From Burkholderiales bacterium (GTDB lineage: Bacteria; Pseudomonadota; Gammaproteobacteria; Burkholderiales; Burkholderiaceae_D), in NCBI GenBank assembly GCA_016200895.1, contig JACQDX010000101.1, positions 1-64,000 on the forward strand: a stretch of DNA of 64,000 nucleotides, given 5' to 3'. Within the stretch, counting starts at the first letter, position 1. Each line of letters opens with the position of its first letter. Shown in pieces: positions 17,339 to 24,783 of the stretch. A program made the translations under genes and the position numbers. The notes beneath the pieces were generated by a model, which was not told the DNA's origin, did no database searches, and was given only the letters and a program-made list of their open reading frames with translations.

Positions 17339-17474
17339 AAACTGTTATGCGCCAATATTTAAGTCGTCATGTTTAGTTCAAAAACCACATTAGTTTAAAG
17401 CATCAATGACAGCTTACATATATTCCGTCACATGGAATAAGAGATTGCCATTTTTTGAGTGATTTCTATTTTGA

Positions 17475-17667
17475 TAGGACTTACGCAAAATTGTCCCGGC
17501 AAGGCTATCGCTTTAGGAAACCTCTCTTGCAAGAGAGGTTCGTTCCGTCGGCAGACAACATGTTGTCTGAAACCCCAACTACACCGCAGCGACGAAGACA
17601 GTACTTTAGTACGCGGCTCCTAGGAGAAGAGCTGCAACGCAGTTGGGGCGGTTTTGCGTAAGTCCTA
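17475..17667. mobile_element. Miniature inverted-repeat element (MITE), 193 bp
   Basis: The ends are perfect 16-bp inverted repeats: TAGGACTTACGCAAAA at 17475-17490 and its complement at 17652-17667. They are flanked by a 5-bp direct duplication TTTGA at 17470-17474 and 17668-17672. The interior has no transposase and is rich in perfect palindromes. This is the structure of a non-autonomous transposon moved by a transposase encoded elsewhere. The full-length partner family is not identifiable from this window. Confidence 0.85.
17519..17569. repeat. Two perfect palindromes inside the MITE
   Basis: Positions 17519-17540 form a 22-bp perfect palindrome with arms AACCTCTCTTG and CAAGAGAGGTT. Positions 17552-17569 form the 18-bp perfect palindrome CAGACAACATGTTGTCTG. 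A further CTCCTAGGAG palindrome and a GTACT/AGTAC dyad follow before the right end. Transcription through the element would give a multi-hairpin RNA. Confidence 0.8.
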
Positions 17668-17783
17668 TTTGAAATAAATAAAGTCCCTCGCTGGCAAGTT
17701 GGATTCTTTACTCAGCTTGACAGTTGCCTGTCAACTGCCAGCAAACAGGAAAGACATGTTCCCTGACCACGACACAAGCATGG

Positions 17784-17813
17784 TTGACATATTTAGGTCG
17801 TTTGTCCTAATAT
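17784..17813 (+). promoter_or_regulatory. Promoter of the Old Yellow Enzyme / TetR unit
   Basis: A consensus -35 TTGACA at 17784-17789 and a -10 TAATAT at 17808-17813 are separated by 18 bases. Operator 1 fills the spacer and overlaps the -10, as expected for a repressible promoter. Confidence 0.65.
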
Positions 17814-17839
17814 TTGCATTATTAGGGCAATCATCCTAA
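17793..17839 (+). promoter_or_regulatory. Double palindromic operator, probably for the TetR regulator
   Basis: Two 18-bp sites share the pattern TTAGG-N8-CCTAA: TTAGGTCGTTTGTCCTAA at 17793-17810 and TTAGGGCAATCATCCTAA at 17822-17839, with centres 29 bases apart. The first overlaps the -10 and the second lies between the promoter and the start codon at 17862. The TetR gene two genes downstream is the likely ligand-responsive repressor. Confidence 0.7.
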
Positions 17840-17861
17840 ATAGACATGAAAGGACTTCCCG

Positions 17862-18947
17862 ATGCAACCCGAGCTGTTCACCTCAACCACACTTGGCTCC
17901 CTGATACTTGCAAATCGAATGGTGATGGCCCCGATGACACGCAATCGAGCCGATTCGGCAGGGGTTGCCACCACGTTGATGGCGACCTACTACGCGTAGC
18001 GCGCCGATGCTGGCTTGATCATTTCTGAATCTATCCCCGTGTCGGCTCAGGGAGTGGGATATCCATGCACACCCGGTCTCTACACAGACGAGCAGGTGCA
18101 GGGATGGCGCCAGGCTACAGATGCTGTACACGCAAAAGATGGGCTTATGTTCGCCCAGTTACAGCATTGCGGACGAGTCTCCCATCCAAGCATACAGCCA
18201 GATAATGTTCTTCCTGTTGCTCCATCGGCTTTGAAGCCAGACGGCCAGGCTATTACCTATGCAGGGGCACAAGACTTCGTTATCCCTCGAGCTTTGGCTA
18301 AGGAAGAAATACCTGCCATTGTCGCGCAGTTCAGAGACGCGGCCTTTAGAGCCAGGCATGCTGGCTTTGATGGTGTTGAAGTGCATGGCGCAAACGGCTA
18401 CCTGATAGATCAATTCCTTCGGGATGGCAGTAACCGGCGCACGGACGAATATGGGGGATCGACGGAGAACCGCGTACGTCTCTTGATGGAAATCCTGCAA
18501 GCCATTAGTTCTGTTTGGCCCACTGACAGGATTGGTGTCCGCTTGAGTCCCGAAAATGCGTTCAATAGCATGACAGATACCGACCCTATGGCACACTTCG
18601 AATATTTCATCGGCAGACTGCGTGGATTGAACCTAGCGTTCGTTCATGTACTCGAAGGCGATATGATGAGCAAGATATCACGACTGAACTACCTCCAGCT
18701 TAAAAACCGGTTTGATGGCGTGTATATCGCTAACAATGGATATGACCTGGAACGTGCGAAGAAGGCTGTCTCATCAGGTACTGCTGACTTGGTGGCTTTT
18801 GGTTTGCCATTCCTTGCCAACCCTGATCTGGTAACACGCTATCGTCACAACCTGTCACTCAACGAACCAGACCAAACTTCGTTTTATGGCGGCGGGGCAG
18901 CCGGCTACACCGACTATCCAATGCACAAAAACATGTCCATAGCCTGA
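17862..18947 (+). pseudogene. Old Yellow Enzyme-type ene-reductase with an in-frame amber codon
   Basis: Starting at ATG 17862 (AAGGA seven bases upstream), the frame encodes the OYE family: LFTSTTLGSLILANRMVMAPMTRNR, then ADAGLIISE, GLYTDEQVQGW, VEVHGANGYLIDQFLRDGSNRRTDEYGGS and an FGLPFLANPDL phosphate-binding end. The enzymes reduce activated alkenes using FMN and NADPH. Codon 46 (17997-17999) is TAG where relatives have Gln (CAG), in YYA-Q-RADAG. The remaining 315 codons are open, so the mutation looks recent. Restart at TTG 18015 would lack the N-terminal FMN-site strands. The order enzyme-TetR resembles the E. coli nemR-nemA electrophile system. Confidence 0.85.
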
Positions 18948-18958
18948 CGGGCCTTACC

Positions 18959-19552
18959 ATGACCAAGACAAATCAGAGCACGCGAGAGCGCATCGTCGAG
19001 ACAGCAGATCAGTTGTTCTACGAACGTGGTTACGACCATACCTCGTTTGCAGACATCGCCGGAGCCGTAGAACTCTCGCGTGGAAATTTTTATTACCACT
19101 TCAAGACCAAAGACGAAATTCTTGAAGCAGTGATAGATTTGCGCGCAAAAAAAACACAGACCATGCTCAATGTTTGGACTGCTGAGGCGCATACCCCGAT
19201 GGAGCGTATTGACAGATTCATTGACATGATGGTCATGAATGCGCCAAAGATCCGGCGTCATGGATGCCCTGTTGGCGGCTTGTGCACGGAACTTGCCAAG
19301 CTCAATCATCCGGCACTACCTCAGGCGAGCGCACTTTTTATGTTATTCCGGCGTTGGCTTGCCACACAATTTGAGCAAACCGGGTTTGACAGGGATGCTG
19401 ACGCCATGGCCATGCATTTACTGGCCAGGAGCCAGGGTATTGCGACACTTGCCAATGCATTCGACGATGAGGCATTCATACGGCAAGAAGTGCTTGAACT
19501 GCATACGTGGTTGCGTAGCGTTTGCGAGCAGAGATCATTGTCAGTGTCATAA
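18959..19552 (+). CDS. TetR-family repressor, NemR/AcrR-like
   Basis: This is a 197-residue protein. The N-terminal helix-turn-helix region covers residues about 10-57 (RIVETADQLFYERGYDHTSFADIAGAVELSRGNFYYHF). The C-terminal ligand domain contains HGCPVGGLCTEL with C103 and C109. NemR in E. coli senses electrophiles and bleach through cysteines, so a similar role is plausible but not proven. It begins 11 bases after the OYE gene and probably represses the promoter at 17784 through the TTAGG-N8-CCTAA sites. Confidence 0.85.
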   Translation: MTKTNQSTRERIVETADQLFYERGYDHTSFADIAGAVELSRGNFYYHFKTKDEILEAVIDLRAKKTQTMLNVWTAEAHTPMERIDRFIDMMVMNAPKIRRHGCPVGGLCTELAKLNHPALPQASALFMLFRRWLATQFEQTGFDRDADAMAMHLLARSQGIATLANAFDDEAFIRQEVLELHTWLRSVCEQRSLSVS

Positions 19553-19582
19553 ACCCAAACTTTAACTTGCCAGGGGATTGCA

Positions 19583-19879
19583 GTGTTTATCGTATTACTG
19601 AACATATCAGGCAGCAAAGAGCAGGCAGCCAAGCACATGGCAGAACACAAGGCCTGGCTTCAAAACGGCTTTGACGAAGGTGTTTTTCTTGCTTCTGGAA
19701 ATCTTTCAGGCCAGCCTGGAGGAGGAATCTTAATTCACGGACTCAGCGAGGACGAGCTTCAACGACGTCTTAACCAGGATCCTTTCGTTATTCATGGCAT
19801 TGTGACGGCGCAAATTATTGAGATCACACCGTCCAAGACGGATCCGCGCATGGCATTCTTGCTGGAGAGCGTGGCATGA
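19583..19879 (+). CDS. YciI-family protein
   Basis: This 98-residue protein with a ferredoxin-like fold is typical of the YciI/YCII family (MFIVLLNISGSKEQAAKHMAEHKAWLQNGFDEGVFLASG, with GGGILIHG and the IHGIVTAQIIEITP end). The conserved His/Asp pair of the family is partly visible (EHKAWL). Biochemical roles are poorly defined. The start is GTG 19583 with AGGGGA upstream. It is 30 bases after the regulator gene and its stop overlaps tag by four bases, so it belongs to the same operon. Confidence 0.8.
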   Translation: MFIVLLNISGSKEQAAKHMAEHKAWLQNGFDEGVFLASGNLSGQPGGGILIHGLSEDELQRRLNQDPFVIHGIVTAQIIEITPSKTDPRMAFLLESVA

Positions 19880-20508
19880 GTCAACTGTTTCTGGGTGCTG
19901 ACGGACTTTCGCGCTGCAGGTGGTGCGGCGCTGCGCCGGAATTTCTTGATTATCATGACAGAGAGTGGGGTTTCCCGGTCTCGGATGATTTCAGGCTGTT
20001 TGAAAAAATTTGCCTGGAGGGATTTCAGTCTGGACTGAGCTGGCGAACAATTCTTGCTAAACGCGAGAATTTTCGTGCCGCCTTTCTTGGGTTTGATTTT
20101 AACAGGCTGGCCTGTTTTGATGAGCAAGATGTGGCTCGTTTGTTGCAAAACGAGGGTATCGTCCGGCATAAAGGCAAGATTGAGGCCGTTATTCACAACG
20201 CAGCGCGTGCCCAGGCATTGATTCAGGAAACCGGCTCACTTGCGGCGTTCTTTTGGCGCTACGAGCCGGATACATCGGGGTTGTTCGCACCACAAACCGT
20301 GTCCACTTCGCCAGAATCAATTGCTTTGTCCAAGGAGCTGAAAAAACGGGGCTGGAAGTTTGTTGGACCAACTACTGCCTATGCATTCATGCAAGCCATG
20401 GGATTGATTAACGATCATGTTCCAGAATGTGTGACTCGATTACAAGTCGAACGCGAACGGACAAAGTTTAGGAGGTCGGGTCTGATGCTTACTGAGAGGC
20501 AGTTGTGA
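19876..20508 (+). CDS. tag: DNA-3-methyladenine glycosylase I
   Basis: This 210-residue protein matches Tag, which removes 3-methyladenine from alkylated DNA. Zinc ligands are visible at both ends: C14 in RCRWC, H27 in YHDREWG, and the HVPEC His/Cys pair. The active-site Glu lies in EKICLEGFQSGLSW (E48), and GPTTAYAFMQAMGLINDH is the conserved C-terminal motif. ATGA overlap with the YciI gene indicates coupled translation. Its presence after an electrophile-type regulator suggests an operon for alkylation or electrophile stress. Confidence 0.93.
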   Translation: MSQLFLGADGLSRCRWCGAAPEFLDYHDREWGFPVSDDFRLFEKICLEGFQSGLSWRTILAKRENFRAAFLGFDFNRLACFDEQDVARLLQNEGIVRHKGKIEAVIHNAARAQALIQETGSLAAFFWRYEPDTSGLFAPQTVSTSPESIALSKELKKRGWKFVGPTTAYAFMQAMGLINDHVPECVTRLQVERERTKFRRSGLMLTERQL

Positions 20509-20749
20509 AATTAAGATGTTAAGTCCAATCATCCAAAAATCATTGAATTGCAGTCCATCGATTTACTGATACTTGCATCCAATATCTAATCCCTTCTACA
20601 CAGTATGTTTACTGACCACATAACAACTGATTTACGAAGTGTCACCAGTATCCTGGCATTGCTGTTGCGGCAGCTTGCAGAAGAATAAAACGACTGACTG
20701 ATTTTGAACTTAGATGCAAGAGACGCAAGCATGAACAGTTACTACTTGG

Positions 20750-21337
20750 TTAACTGTCCATCTCATATGATTCCAACGCGAGCAACAGGCTAGCCCTGTG
20801 CTCGCGAGCTATTGTTTGCCATGATTCACCAGTGATAGCCCCTTCTATTGCCCATAAGAGATTGAGGCTGACACGCGCTCCTGTGCGCTTAGCCATTGTG
20901 AAGGCGACAACTGAGCCGAGCATAGTCAGGTGCTCCATGGAGTGGATCCCTGCCGCTGTGAGGATAGCTGCCGACTTGGGACCGAGGTTTGTTTTTTTCT
21001 CGAATTCACTGATGGCATGGTCTGGTGCCAGTGGCATCTGAACCAGTTCAGATTCAGCAGTCTTCTTGCTGGCGCGAGTAGCGGCACCAATAGCTGCCTG
21101 AATCGCTTCCTTCGCCTGTGGACTATTCTTCCAACACGATGAACCAACCAGTGCCGCAGCTCTTTCAACAATGTCTTGTACGTCTGCGCCAGCCAGTTGT
21201 TCCATATCCGAATATCCCATTTGCTCCAGTCGAGTGATGACCATAGGGCCAACTCCTTTGACTGCACGAAGTATTTCTCGATCGCTGACAGAAAACGGCA
21301 TCGGTTGCATCATCCTATAAGGAATAGTTGAGTCCAC
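20750..21337 (-). CDS. Cdd1 helix-hairpin-helix plus TfoX C-terminal domain protein
   Basis: This is a 195-residue protein with two related helical halves. Residues about 15-95 (LRAVKGVGPMVITRLEQMGYSDMEQLAGADVQDIVERA) match the Cdd1 'pathogenicity locus' helix-hairpin-helix domain. Residues about 115-190 (NLGPKSAAILTAAGIHSMEHLTMLGSVVAF, VSLNLLWAIEGAITGESW) match the TfoX C-terminal domain. TfoX/Sxy proteins regulate competence with CRP, but the TfoX N-terminal domain is missing here. Function is unknown, and DNA or protein binding is likely. It is a single gene, convergent with the tag operon. Confidence 0.75.
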   Translation of the reverse strand: MDSTIPYRMMQPMPFSVSDREILRAVKGVGPMVITRLEQMGYSDMEQLAGADVQDIVERAAALVGSSCWKNSPQAKEAIQAAIGAATRASKKTAESELVQMPLAPDHAISEFEKKTNLGPKSAAILTAAGIHSMEHLTMLGSVVAFTMAKRTGARVSLNLLWAIEGAITGESWQTIAREHRASLLLALESYEMDS

Positions 21338-21412
21338 GTCTGCAATATGCTGTCAGCGGGCACGGGTAATAATTATAACGACTATTATCGACCTATCATT
21401 AAACCAATGAGC

Positions 21413-21700
21413 TTAGATGGCCGGTGTTTCATTTTTCCTGTCAGCTTTGAGTGTTCGCGCATGGGAAATAGCGGCGCATGTCGTCAGGATAATAATGCCT
21501 GATGAGGCAAGGTAGCTCGCTGTAACTGACCAGTGGTCGAATACCTCTACCTTTGCTGGGTGGACATAGAACGAAGCGAAGAGCACGATGGGAAGCAGTA
21601 CGATCATCAAGGAGGAAGTGGTATGTATCTTGGGGTTTTTCGGTTTCACCTTCGAAAGCGCATTTACCCTGGCAGCCAGCTTCAAAAGCGATGACCACAA
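21413..21700 (-). CDS. Possible small membrane protein
   Basis: This 95-residue frame has two hydrophobic segments (about 30-47, SLMIVLLPIVLFASFYV, and about 60-82) and a charged C-terminus (ARTLKADRKNE). It starts with TTG and has no ribosome site. No family is recognised. It lies between the Cdd1-TfoX gene and the broken acetyltransferase. Confidence 0.3.
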   Translation of the reverse strand: MWSSLLKLAARVNALSKVKPKNPKIHTTSSLMIVLLPIVLFASFYVHPAKVEVFDHWSVTASYLASSGIIILTTCAAISHARTLKADRKNETPAI

Positions 21701-21715
21701 TAAAAAAATGGCCGA

Positions 21716-22204
21716 ATGGCAGAGTACTCTAACGCCACTGGCAAATCGACGCGCATTTGTGTCATTATGGTTCAGGTAGATGCCTTTGAAGAGAATCCTG
21801 TTTCAGAACAAGAAATGGCGCAGCGCATAAAAGATGTCAGCGCCAATTTGCTCTGGTATGTGGAAGAGCTGGATGGTGAACTGTTGGCTATGCCTATGCT
21901 ACACCATGGCGCGTGCGCAGTGCCTACCGGTTTTCTGTGGGAAGTACAGTCTACTTGCCGCCCGAACATCTACGTCAAGGAATCGGAGCCAGACTATATA
22001 TACCAGGTGCTGATCGATGACCGGCGCAGTCGCGGAATCCAAGTCATGTTGGGTGGCATCGCCCAGCCCAATGCTGCCAGCGTGGCGCTGCATGAGTGGT
22101 TTGGAGTCGAGAAGGTAGCGCACTTCGAGGATGTCGGTCGCAAGTTTGAGCAATGGGTGGATGTAGGTTATTGGGAACTGCGGGTGAATTCAGCTTTATC
22201 GTAA
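21716..22204 (+). pseudogene. Broken phosphinothricin-type GNAT N-acetyltransferase
   Basis: The frame gives FEENPVSEQEMAQRI and ends with MLGGIAQPNAASVALHEWFG, EKVAHFEDVG and WVDVGYWEL, both typical of PAT/MddA acetyltransferases. The middle of the family (GYAYATPWRVRSAYRFSVGSTVYL, LRQGIGARLY) is found in a different frame between about 21890 and 22005. Two opposite frameshifts therefore flank the acetyl-CoA loop. Translated as one open frame, the protein lacks the QGIG acetyl-CoA motif and should be inactive. The family N-terminus is also not found. Confidence 0.7.
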
Positions 22205-22669
22205 CTTGCGCAACATCTCGTTTTTATAGGGTAAAAAGCCAAGTTCTTGATACATAGCTGCACTGTCTTCTGACGCTGCCAAACTGAATGTTTGGATGCC
22301 TTGTTGCTCACCCAGTTTCAATAAATTCTCAACGAGTGATCTGGCAATTCCCTGACGGCGCATAGCTGGTACAGTAAAGACGTTGACGATTCTGCCACGA
22401 TAAGGATTAGGATCTCCGCGCGTTGGGCCCCAATCTAATAGAGTCATCCCAGCGCCAGCGACGATTTCACAATTGCTTTCGGCCAGCAAACCAAAGTAGC
22501 GACCGTTGAGAATCGCCTGGTTGAGCCAGTTTGCATAAACATCTTTGTCGTTCTGATTTTCTTGTTCACCATAATAGCGATGGTATGCGACAACCCCGCT
22601 ATCTTTAGACGTTACGCTGCGCTGTTCCCATATGATCAATTGGCACCTGCCTCTAGGGTCACCGGCCAA
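22196..22669 (-). CDS. GNAT-family N-acetyltransferase
   Basis: This 157-residue protein has the GNAT acetyl-CoA motif VFTVPAMRRQGIARSLVENLL and the terminal beta-bulge region FSLAASEDSAAMYQELGFLPYKNEML. The substrate is unknown. The first roughly 20 residues (MAGDPRGRCQLIIWEQ) are unlike the family, which normally begins near VTSKDSGVVAYHRYYG, so the true start may be internal or the 5' end may be replaced. Its 3' end overlaps the broken acetyltransferase convergently by nine bases. Confidence 0.7.
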   Translation of the reverse strand: MAGDPRGRCQLIIWEQRSVTSKDSGVVAYHRYYGEQENQNDKDVYANWLNQAILNGRYFGLLAESNCEIVAGAGMTLLDWGPTRGDPNPYRGRIVNVFTVPAMRRQGIARSLVENLLKLGEQQGIQTFSLAASEDSAAMYQELGFLPYKNEMLRKLR

Positions 22670-23065
22670 AAACGGAGATTTGAATCTGAAATCTGGGTCA
22701 TTTTCGGGTACGGGAAATAGTTACTGTGAAGGCCAACTGCTTGAGCCGACCTGACTCACAAACACTGCTATTGCAGAACTGCTTAAAGTCAAAAACCACC
22801 TTGTGGTGGCTTTAAGACTCTTTTACCAAGATGGCATCACCAGCTTAGGTTCCTCATTTGAGGAGCGGGAATGGGATCACGTTGGGCTACGCTAGGATAG
22901 TCCTTTGATCAAAATTGAGCAATTATTTTTTCTTGCCGATCATAACCATGATGAGGTTCTCTGAATCTATTTAAAAGTTCAAAGTGCCAACTTAGGCCAG
23001 GAAAGCATGGCAGAAACCCTGTGAATGACCCAAATGCCTTCAGCATCTGATACCCAGCCTGTTTT
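22670..23065. other. Intergenic stretch with an imperfect inverted repeat
   Basis: No gene is visible. An inverted repeat CTTAAAG...CTTTAAG spans 22782-22816 with an inner CCACC-TTGT-GGTGG hairpin at 22796-22809. It could be a bidirectional stem-loop or an element end. There is no adjacent T run on either side. Confidence 0.4.
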
Positions 23066-23323
23066 TTACAGTCGTGCATAGTATTGCAGAAGAATTTCAG
23101 TTTCTGACATATGAGCCCGCTTACCGGCCTTGGACTCCAGAGATTTCTCGCTAAACTGTCTGGCTAAATCTTCACATATATCCCATCTCTGGAATTGCTC
23201 TGGTGGCGTAGTGCCCGGCGCATAGAATTTACCATCGTATTCTGTCAATAACAGTTTCGCTTGTGCTCCAGAAATGGCATCCAGCAATGCTGTCATCGGA
23301 AAAATCAACAGGTATCTGATCAT
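23066..23323 (-). CDS. Small protein of unknown function
   Basis: This is an 85-residue frame with a hydrophobic N-terminus (MIRYLLIFPMTALLDAISGAQA) that could be a signal or membrane segment, then a charged, partly helical tail. GGGAAAT precedes the ATG. No family is recognised. It stands alone on the minus strand, about 110 bases from the next frame. Confidence 0.45.
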   Translation of the reverse strand: MIRYLLIFPMTALLDAISGAQAKLLLTEYDGKFYAPGTTPPEQFQRWDICEDLARQFSEKSLESKAGKRAHMSETEILLQYYARL

Positions 23324-23429
23324 ATTTCCCTATTTCCACGGCAGCAGCCTTTTGATCTTGATTATTGATGTTCGACATCTAAATTTGACGCCGATTGTAG
23401 GAAATTGTCTCAGGCCTTGCGCTTAACGA

Positions 23430-23831
23430 TCAATGATACTTTGAAAGAGTTATCGCAGAGATCGCCTTCGATCCGCCCTTTGGATGTTCCTTCATGTCCA
23501 TTGCAAAAAAACTCGTATTCACCACTGTCCTGGTGATCAATGATATTTTGAAAGGCAAGGCCACCTTGTTGGCATCTGGGATTAAGGCAACCAACACTTG
23601 AAGACAGAGTATCGAGGGAGTAGTAGGTAGTCCGCTGTTAGAGGCGCTTGGCGTAGTACTCATAAGGATCTTGAGTGCCAGTTCGTTTATTCCGCTTTTA
23701 TCGAGTGGAAAAATCTTATGCGATTGTTCGCAAAAAAAAATTGTTTGAGTAATCCTGGGTTTTGCTCCGTCACCATTCAAAAATATTTGAGAAGCACTTC
23801 CTTTGGGTTTGGTCGAATCATCGCTATTCAT
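23430..23831 (-). CDS. Unrecognised 133-residue protein downstream of an HDOD gene
   Basis: The frame begins 21 bases after the HDOD gene on the same strand, so it may be co-transcribed. It has a hydrophilic N-terminus (SDDSTKPKGSAS) and a central FFCEQSHKIFPLDKSGINELALKIL segment. No domain is recognised, and the Ser/Thr/Lys/Ala composition is unremarkable. It could be a real small partner of the signalling block or a spurious frame. Confidence 0.4.
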   Translation of the reverse strand: MNSDDSTKPKGSASQIFLNGDGAKPRITQTIFFCEQSHKIFPLDKSGINELALKILMSTTPSASNSGLPTTPSILCLQVLVALIPDANKVALPFKISLITRTVVNTSFFAMDMKEHPKGGSKAISAITLSKYH

Positions 23832-23852
23832 GAGTTCTTACCTTATTGCGGG

Positions 23853-24692
23853 TCAATTTAGCAAAATATTAAACACCTCGGCGCACTGCTCCTTTGCATC
23901 AGCAATCAATTCTTCACAAACTTCTGAGGGCAAATTCAGGTTTTGGTAAATACTCGGTGAGATAACGGGAGCGAATAATTTTTCATTTTCGGAACCAATA
24001 TGATGAGCCAGATTATTTGCAAGACTTACTAACTGAGTTAACTTTGAACTACTCATATTAATCTTGTCATGATGAGAGCCAACAGCGGTTTGAATTTCTA
24101 TCGGAAATTTCCAATGTGCAGTTATTAGTCGTGCTACTTCAGTATGAGCTATTCCCAATATCTCTAACTCGGCAACAATACGATTGCAATGATGTGTCTT
24201 TTGGTACTCATCAACTTGTAAATACTGAGTTTGAAATTGTGTGGCAAGAATTAATTTCCCAATGTCATGTAGTAAGCCAGTAGTAAACGCTAAATTTTGA
24301 TCAAACTTACATAGTTTTGCTAACTGTTTTGCACAAATTGCTGTAGAAATTGAGTGAAGCCAAAAAGAATTTAGATATGTCGAATCAACCGTTTCATCCG
24401 AAAGATTTGCTATTATCAGAGTCGCGTTCGTTAAAGTCTGTATGCTGTAAAAACCGAGAATAACAACTGCTTCGTCAATACTACTAACTTTGTATGAGAG
24501 CCCGTAAAATGAAGAGTTTGCAAGGCGTAGTGTTTTTGCCGTGAGTACCTGGTCTAACGCAATTCTTTTCACAATTTGCGCTCTATCAACATCCTCTTTC
24601 GATATACTCTCGAGTAACTCGATTGCGATGGGAGAAAAGCTGCGCATCTGGTGAATTTTGGACTTTACTTCTTCAAGCGAAATTTTGATCAT
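23853..24692 (-). CDS. HDOD domain signalling protein
   Basis: This 279-residue protein carries an HDOD domain over residues about 10-210 (RSFSPIAIELLESISKED, LTAKTLRLANSSFYGL, AVVILGFYSIQTLTNA). The HD pair is kept in TTGLLHDIGKLIL, unlike the protein at 4823. Further His residues (AHTEVARLITAHWKFP, SHHDK) resemble metal ligands of true HD hydrolases. It lies 91 bases after the c-di-GMP/receiver gene at 24784-26868 and is probably in the same transcript. It may act as a signalling output or adaptor. Confidence 0.82.
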   Translation of the reverse strand: MIKISLEEVKSKIHQMRSFSPIAIELLESISKEDVDRAQIVKRIALDQVLTAKTLRLANSSFYGLSYKVSSIDEAVVILGFYSIQTLTNATLIIANLSDETVDSTYLNSFWLHSISTAICAKQLAKLCKFDQNLAFTTGLLHDIGKLILATQFQTQYLQVDEYQKTHHCNRIVAELEILGIAHTEVARLITAHWKFPIEIQTAVGSHHDKINMSSSKLTQLVSLANNLAHHIGSENEKLFAPVISPSIYQNLNLPSEVCEELIADAKEQCAEVFNILLN

Positions 24693-24783
24693 AGAATCTC
24701 CAGCATAGTATTGACTACATGGTCATCTTAAAAAAATTGATAACCTCAATACTTTCTATGTGATTTAGGAAGGCAATTTTATT

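Noticed and set aside
17455..17661. A 68-residue forward frame
   Set aside because: It lies almost entirely within the MITE, including its terminal repeats and palindromes, and has no ribosome site.
22782..22816. An intrinsic terminator
   Set aside because: The stem is imperfect, the inner stem is only five base pairs and no T run follows, so it is listed only as an inverted repeat.
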